DNA of 8,476 nt from Rhodospirillales bacterium (GTDB lineage Bacteria > Pseudomonadota > Alphaproteobacteria > Rhodospirillales > Defluviicoccaceae), in the NCBI GenBank assembly GCA_026125865.1, contig JAHCKI010000087.1:1-8476 (forward strand). Direction: 5' to 3'. Below the pieces are notes generated by a model. That model saw nothing but the letters and a program-made list of their open reading frames with translations, was not told the origin of the DNA and made no database searches. Below are positions 6,337 through 8,476 of this stretch, piece by piece (the first letter of the stretch is position 1; each line of letters starts with the position of its first letter). The translations under genes were made by a program, and so were the position numbers.

Positions 6337-6870
6337 GTGAGTAGTGTTTGGACGAATACACAACGTGTAAGTATCCCGGCGTTTGCAGCCGATGTTCGAT
6401 GTCTCGTTCGCGTCATTTCGCTTCTCGACGGAATGAGCGAGGACGAGGAGGCGGCGGCAATGATCCAAGCAACCCTGGATACCTTATCACATTACGCCTC
6501 CTTTTTCTTCCATCGCGAAGAAAAGTTAATGGACGCTTTCAACTATCCGGGGTTGGAATTCCATCGCGCCGAGCACCGCAACCTTCTTCAAAAGATCGCG
6601 AAACAGCGCATCGCGGCAAAACGAAAAGCCTCGGTCAAGTCCGCAAAAAAATTGTTCGACGAGTTGTCCTCCTGGTTTTGTCACCATGCGTTGCTCCAGG
6701 ACATCGCCTTTGCTCCCTACATTGACGATACCGAAAAAGCCGAACGGATTGCCCGTGAGGGAACCGCGGAGTGTTTGTTGGATCTGACCGTCGAACACAA
6801 GGAAAGCGCCGCGTGCCGTTCGTCTCACGTAGAGGTCGAAGTCGAGGCTGCCGTCGCGCGGGTGCTATAG
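6337..6870 (+). CDS. Hemerythrin-like protein with a degenerate diiron site
   Basis: A 177-aa cytoplasmic protein with a hemerythrin four-helix bundle in residues 1-128 and a tail of about 50 residues unlike usual single-domain bacteriohemerythrins. Bundle landmarks are VWTNTQRVSIPAFAADVR at 4-21, HYASFFFHREEKLM at 52-65, YPGLEFHRAEHRNLL at 70-84 and WFCHHALLQD at 113-122. Aligned to classical hemerythrin, Glu61, His76, His80, His117 and Asp122 are kept (Glu58, His73, His77, His101, Asp106 of the sipunculid protein). His25 is replaced by Val20 and His54 by Phe57. By family knowledge the lost pair holds the O2-binding iron, so ordinary O2 carriage is unlikely; a mononuclear metal site is possible (inference). 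G+C is about 53% over 6361-6840 by hand count, lower than its neighbours. The GTG at 6337 is chosen because the family starts a few residues before VWT; GTG at 6322 is equally in frame. Neither has a clear Shine-Dalgarno. It converges on the UDG gene 25 bases away. Confidence 0.82.
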   Translation: MSSVWTNTQRVSIPAFAADVRCLVRVISLLDGMSEDEEAAAMIQATLDTLSHYASFFFHREEKLMDAFNYPGLEFHRAEHRNLLQKIAKQRIAAKRKASVKSAKKLFDELSSWFCHHALLQDIAFAPYIDDTEKAERIAREGTAECLLDLTVEHKESAACRSSHVEVEVEAAVARVL

Positions 6871-6895
6871 GCGATTTCAAGGTTGCGGCGCTGTT

Positions 6896-7744
6896 TCAGG
6901 TCTCGTTCCGGAGTTCCTCCAGCTTATGCCGAATCGACAGCATGTCGCGCCATGCGTAGCGCTTTTGCACAGGGGAGCGCAGCAGATAGGCGGGATGGAA
7001 TGTGGCCGTTGCCTGTGCCGGGTGCGCCAATCCCATGGTTTGCAGGGAAAACCAGCGGCCGCGCAGCTTGGTAACGCCTTCCGCGCGGCCGAGAAGGACC
7101 TTGGATGCCGGCCCCCCAAGGGCGACGACGATCTGGGGGTCCACGATGTCCAGTAGCCGACGCAGAAAAGGCTGACACGCCGCTGTTTCGCTTTGGCTGG
7201 GTGCGCGGTTTCCCGGCGGACGCCAGAACACCGTGTTGGTGATGAGCACGGCGTTCTCGTCAAGCCCGATGGAAGACAGCATGCGGTCCAATAGACGGCC
7301 GCTGGGACCGACGAACGGGCGGCCCTGCCGATCTTCCTCGGCCCCGGGCGCCTCGCCGACGAAAACGATGCGAGCACCGGGATTGCCGCGATAGAAAACC
7401 AGGTTTGTCGCGGTCTTTTTGAGCGCGCAGCCGTCGAAAACCTCAAGCGCCTGACGAATGTCTTCCAGGGTCGACGCCTGCTCACCCAAATGAACCGCGT
7501 CTCGAACCGCACGTTCGGTATCCGGCAGCCGAGGAGTCCCGGTTGCCGGAGGTTTGGGGGGTGGCGCCTCTGTTTGGGCTTGCCACGGCTGGCGCTGCGA
7601 TTCCGAACGGTCCTCGGGCATGGTCTGCCCTTGTTCGTCCGCTGCGTATCGAGAGATCGGCGTATTTCCAATCGCTTCATCGACACCCGCCTGCACATAC
7701 CAGGCCAAGAGCGCCGCCACCGTGCGTGAGTCTAGCTGATCCAT
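6896..7744 (-). CDS. Uracil-DNA glycosylase, family 4-like (COG1573 / SPO1 DNA polymerase-related)
   Basis: A base-excision repair enzyme expected to remove uracil from DNA. It has 282 aa from the ATG at 7744. Residues 1-35 form a conserved-looking helical N-terminus, 36-75 a Gln/Pro-rich linker (SQRQPWQAQTEAPPPKPP), and 100-280 the UDG fold. Motif 1 is GEAPGAEEDRQGRPFVGPSG at 130-149, with Glu131 taking the place of the family 1 Asp; motif 2 is HPAYLLR at 250-256; RPPGNRAPS at 175-183 is also typical. Of the four cysteines that bind the 4Fe-4S cluster in thermophilic family 4 enzymes only two have counterparts (Cys106, Cys190); the others align with Phe103 and Trp174. This pattern recurs, as far as I recall, in alphaproteobacterial relatives. 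An in-frame GTG at 7750 is an alternative start. No Shine-Dalgarno is seen; a possible leaderless promoter fits the ATG. It is divergent from ETF-QO. Confidence 0.92.
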   Translation of the reverse strand: MDQLDSRTVAALLAWYVQAGVDEAIGNTPISRYAADEQGQTMPEDRSESQRQPWQAQTEAPPPKPPATGTPRLPDTERAVRDAVHLGEQASTLEDIRQALEVFDGCALKKTATNLVFYRGNPGARIVFVGEAPGAEEDRQGRPFVGPSGRLLDRMLSSIGLDENAVLITNTVFWRPPGNRAPSQSETAACQPFLRRLLDIVDPQIVVALGGPASKVLLGRAEGVTKLRGRWFSLQTMGLAHPAQATATFHPAYLLRSPVQKRYAWRDMLSIRHKLEELRNET

Positions 7745-7750
7745 GTCCAC

Positions 7751-7759
7751 AAGATACCA
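7751..7759 (-). promoter_or_regulatory. Candidate extended -10 giving a leaderless UDG transcript
   Basis: On the minus strand TG-G-TATCTT (7759-7751) reads as an extended -10 with a 4/6 hexamer. Counting from -7 at 7751, +1 falls on 7744, the A of the UDG ATG. With no Shine-Dalgarno upstream, this suggests a leaderless mRNA. Speculative. Confidence 0.3.
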
Positions 7760-7818
7760 TCACACCGATGAAACCCCACTGATTTCGGACTATTTTGGGA
7801 CAGCGAGCATTGGCCCTG

Positions 7819-7827
7819 TGCTATAAG
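7819..7827 (+). promoter_or_regulatory. Predicted extended -10 promoter of the ETF-QO gene
   Basis: TG-C-TATAAG (7819-7827) is a good extended -10 with a 5/6 hexamer. A -35 is not convincing; TTGGGA at 7795 is spaced too far away (21 bases). Transcription would start near 7834, about 30 bases before the start codon. Confidence 0.5.
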
Positions 7828-7851
7828 CGTTTCGCCCGCGTAAAAAAGGGG

Positions 7852-7857
7852 AAGGAG
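7852..7857 (+). promoter_or_regulatory. Ribosome binding site of ETF-QO
   Basis: AAGGAG lies six bases before ATG 7864. A second in-frame ATG at 7858 directly follows this tract and would need the adjacent GGGG instead, so 7864 is preferred. Confidence 0.65.
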
Positions 7858-7863
7858 ATGACC

Positions 7864-8476
7864 ATGGAACGGGATGCAATGGAATTTGACGTCGTCATCG
7901 TTGGCGGCGGGCCTTCGGGACTCTCTGCCGCCATTCGGTTGATGCAATTGGCGCAGGAACAAGAACGCGAATTGACGGTATGCCTCGTCGAAAAGGGGTC
8001 GGAAGTCGGCGCGCACATTCTCTCCGGCGCCGTACTCGAACCTCGGGCATTGAACGAACTCATTCCGGACTGGAAGGAAAAGGGCGCCCCCCTGAACACG
8101 CCCATCGTCGACGACAATTTTCTGTTTCTTACAAAAACCGGTTCCTATCGCCTGCCGACCCCGCCGCAGATGAACAACCACGGCAATTTTGCGATCAGCC
8201 TTGGAAACGTGTGCCGGTGGCTCGCCGAACAGGCCGAGGCGCTGGGGGTCGAGATCTTTCCGGGCTTCGCCGCGGCGGAAGTGCTCTATGGCGAGGATGG
8301 CCGTGTCTATGGCATTGCCACCGGCGACATGGGCGTCGGCCGTGACGGCAAGCCCAACGCCAACTTCACGCGCGGCATGGAGCTGCGCGGCAAGTACACG
8401 ATGATCGCGGAAGGCGTGCGCGGCTCACTGGCGAAGCAGCTCATCGCGCGCTTCGTCCTCGACGGCGACAGCGAAC
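7864..8476 (+). CDS. Electron transfer flavoprotein-ubiquinone oxidoreductase (partial, C-terminus off the right edge)
   Basis: This inner-membrane flavoprotein passes electrons from reduced electron-transfer flavoprotein to ubiquinone, linking acyl-CoA and amino-acid (including dimethylglycine/sarcosine) dehydrogenases to the respiratory chain. 204 codons are visible of about 545-560 in the family. Seen features are the FAD dinucleotide-binding motif DVVIVGGGPSGLSAAIRL at 9-26 (Gly14, Gly16, Gly19), CLVEKGSEVGAHILSGAVLE at 40-59, LPTPPQMNNHGNFAISL around 100-116, and the GDMGVGRDGKPNANFTRGMEL segment typical of ETF-QO. The C-terminal ferredoxin-like 4Fe-4S domain lies outside the window. The start at 7864 has AAGGAG six bases upstream; ATG 7858 is an in-frame alternative adding two residues. 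It is divergent from the UDG gene with about 110 bases between, which hold both predicted promoters. Confidence 0.96.
   Translation, partial: MERDAMEFDVVIVGGGPSGLSAAIRLMQLAQEQERELTVCLVEKGSEVGAHILSGAVLEPRALNELIPDWKEKGAPLNTPIVDDNFLFLTKTGSYRLPTPPQMNNHGNFAISLGNVCRWLAEQAEALGVEIFPGFAAAEVLYGEDGRVYGIATGDMGVGRDGKPNANFTRGMELRGKYTMIAEGVRGSLAKQLIARFVLDGDSE

Noticed and set aside
6877..7698. Second long minus-strand frame across the UDG region
   Set aside because: It is a shifted frame of the UDG gene, Arg/Ser/Pro-rich with no motifs, while the other frame carries GEAPG and HPAYLL.
1..8476. Mobile element, CRISPR array, tRNA, rRNA, or toxin-antitoxin/defence genes
   Set aside because: Nothing in either strand shows these: no regular repeats, transposase or integrase motifs, or cloverleaf-like conserved tRNA sequences were seen.

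Overview
The window looks like chromosomal DNA of an alphaproteobacterium, probably of a Rhodospirillales-like lineage. This is inferred from G+C-rich coding DNA, a split two-subunit glycine decarboxylase, an APH-fold homoserine kinase next to rnhA, and a COG1573-type uracil-DNA glycosylase divergent from an ETF-ubiquinone oxidoreductase. Nothing suggests a mobile element, CRISPR array, tRNA or rRNA.

Positions 1-3842 (minus strand) hold a glycine cleavage operon in the order gcvT-gcvH-gcvPA-gcvPB. gcvPB runs off the left edge. The genes are tightly packed: a 23-nt gap between gcvT and gcvH, then a 4-nt ATGA overlap and a 4-nt GTGA overlap. A sigma70-like promoter lies at about 3954-3981. The short leader has a perfect 10-bp inverted repeat near the predicted 5' end and no recognisable glycine riboswitch.

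Positions 4002-4553 (minus) encode a small lipoprotein of unknown function, started from TTG behind a strong Shine-Dalgarno. Divergently, at 4729-6169 (plus), lie thrB (homoserine kinase) and rnhA (ribonuclease HI), separated by one nucleotide and probably cotranscribed. A cluster of GAACC inverted repeats precedes thrB.

Positions 6337-6870 (plus) encode an unusual hemerythrin-like protein. Both histidines that bind the oxygen-carrying iron are replaced (by Val and Phe), while the three histidines and two carboxylates of the other iron site remain. Its upstream region has an extended -10 and a TACCCC-N4-GGGGTA palindrome resembling CsoR/FrmR-family operators. This is the most interesting part of the window.

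Positions 6896-7744 (minus) encode a family-4-like uracil-DNA glycosylase with only two of the four usual cluster cysteines; it may be translated from a leaderless mRNA. Divergently, from 7864 to the right edge (plus), lies the N-terminal part of ETF-ubiquinone oxidoreductase. No stretch over 300 bases lacks a gene. Apart from the hemerythrin and the regulatory sites, the content is ordinary housekeeping metabolism (one-carbon/glycine, threonine synthesis, RNA-DNA hybrid removal, base-excision repair, respiratory electron transfer).
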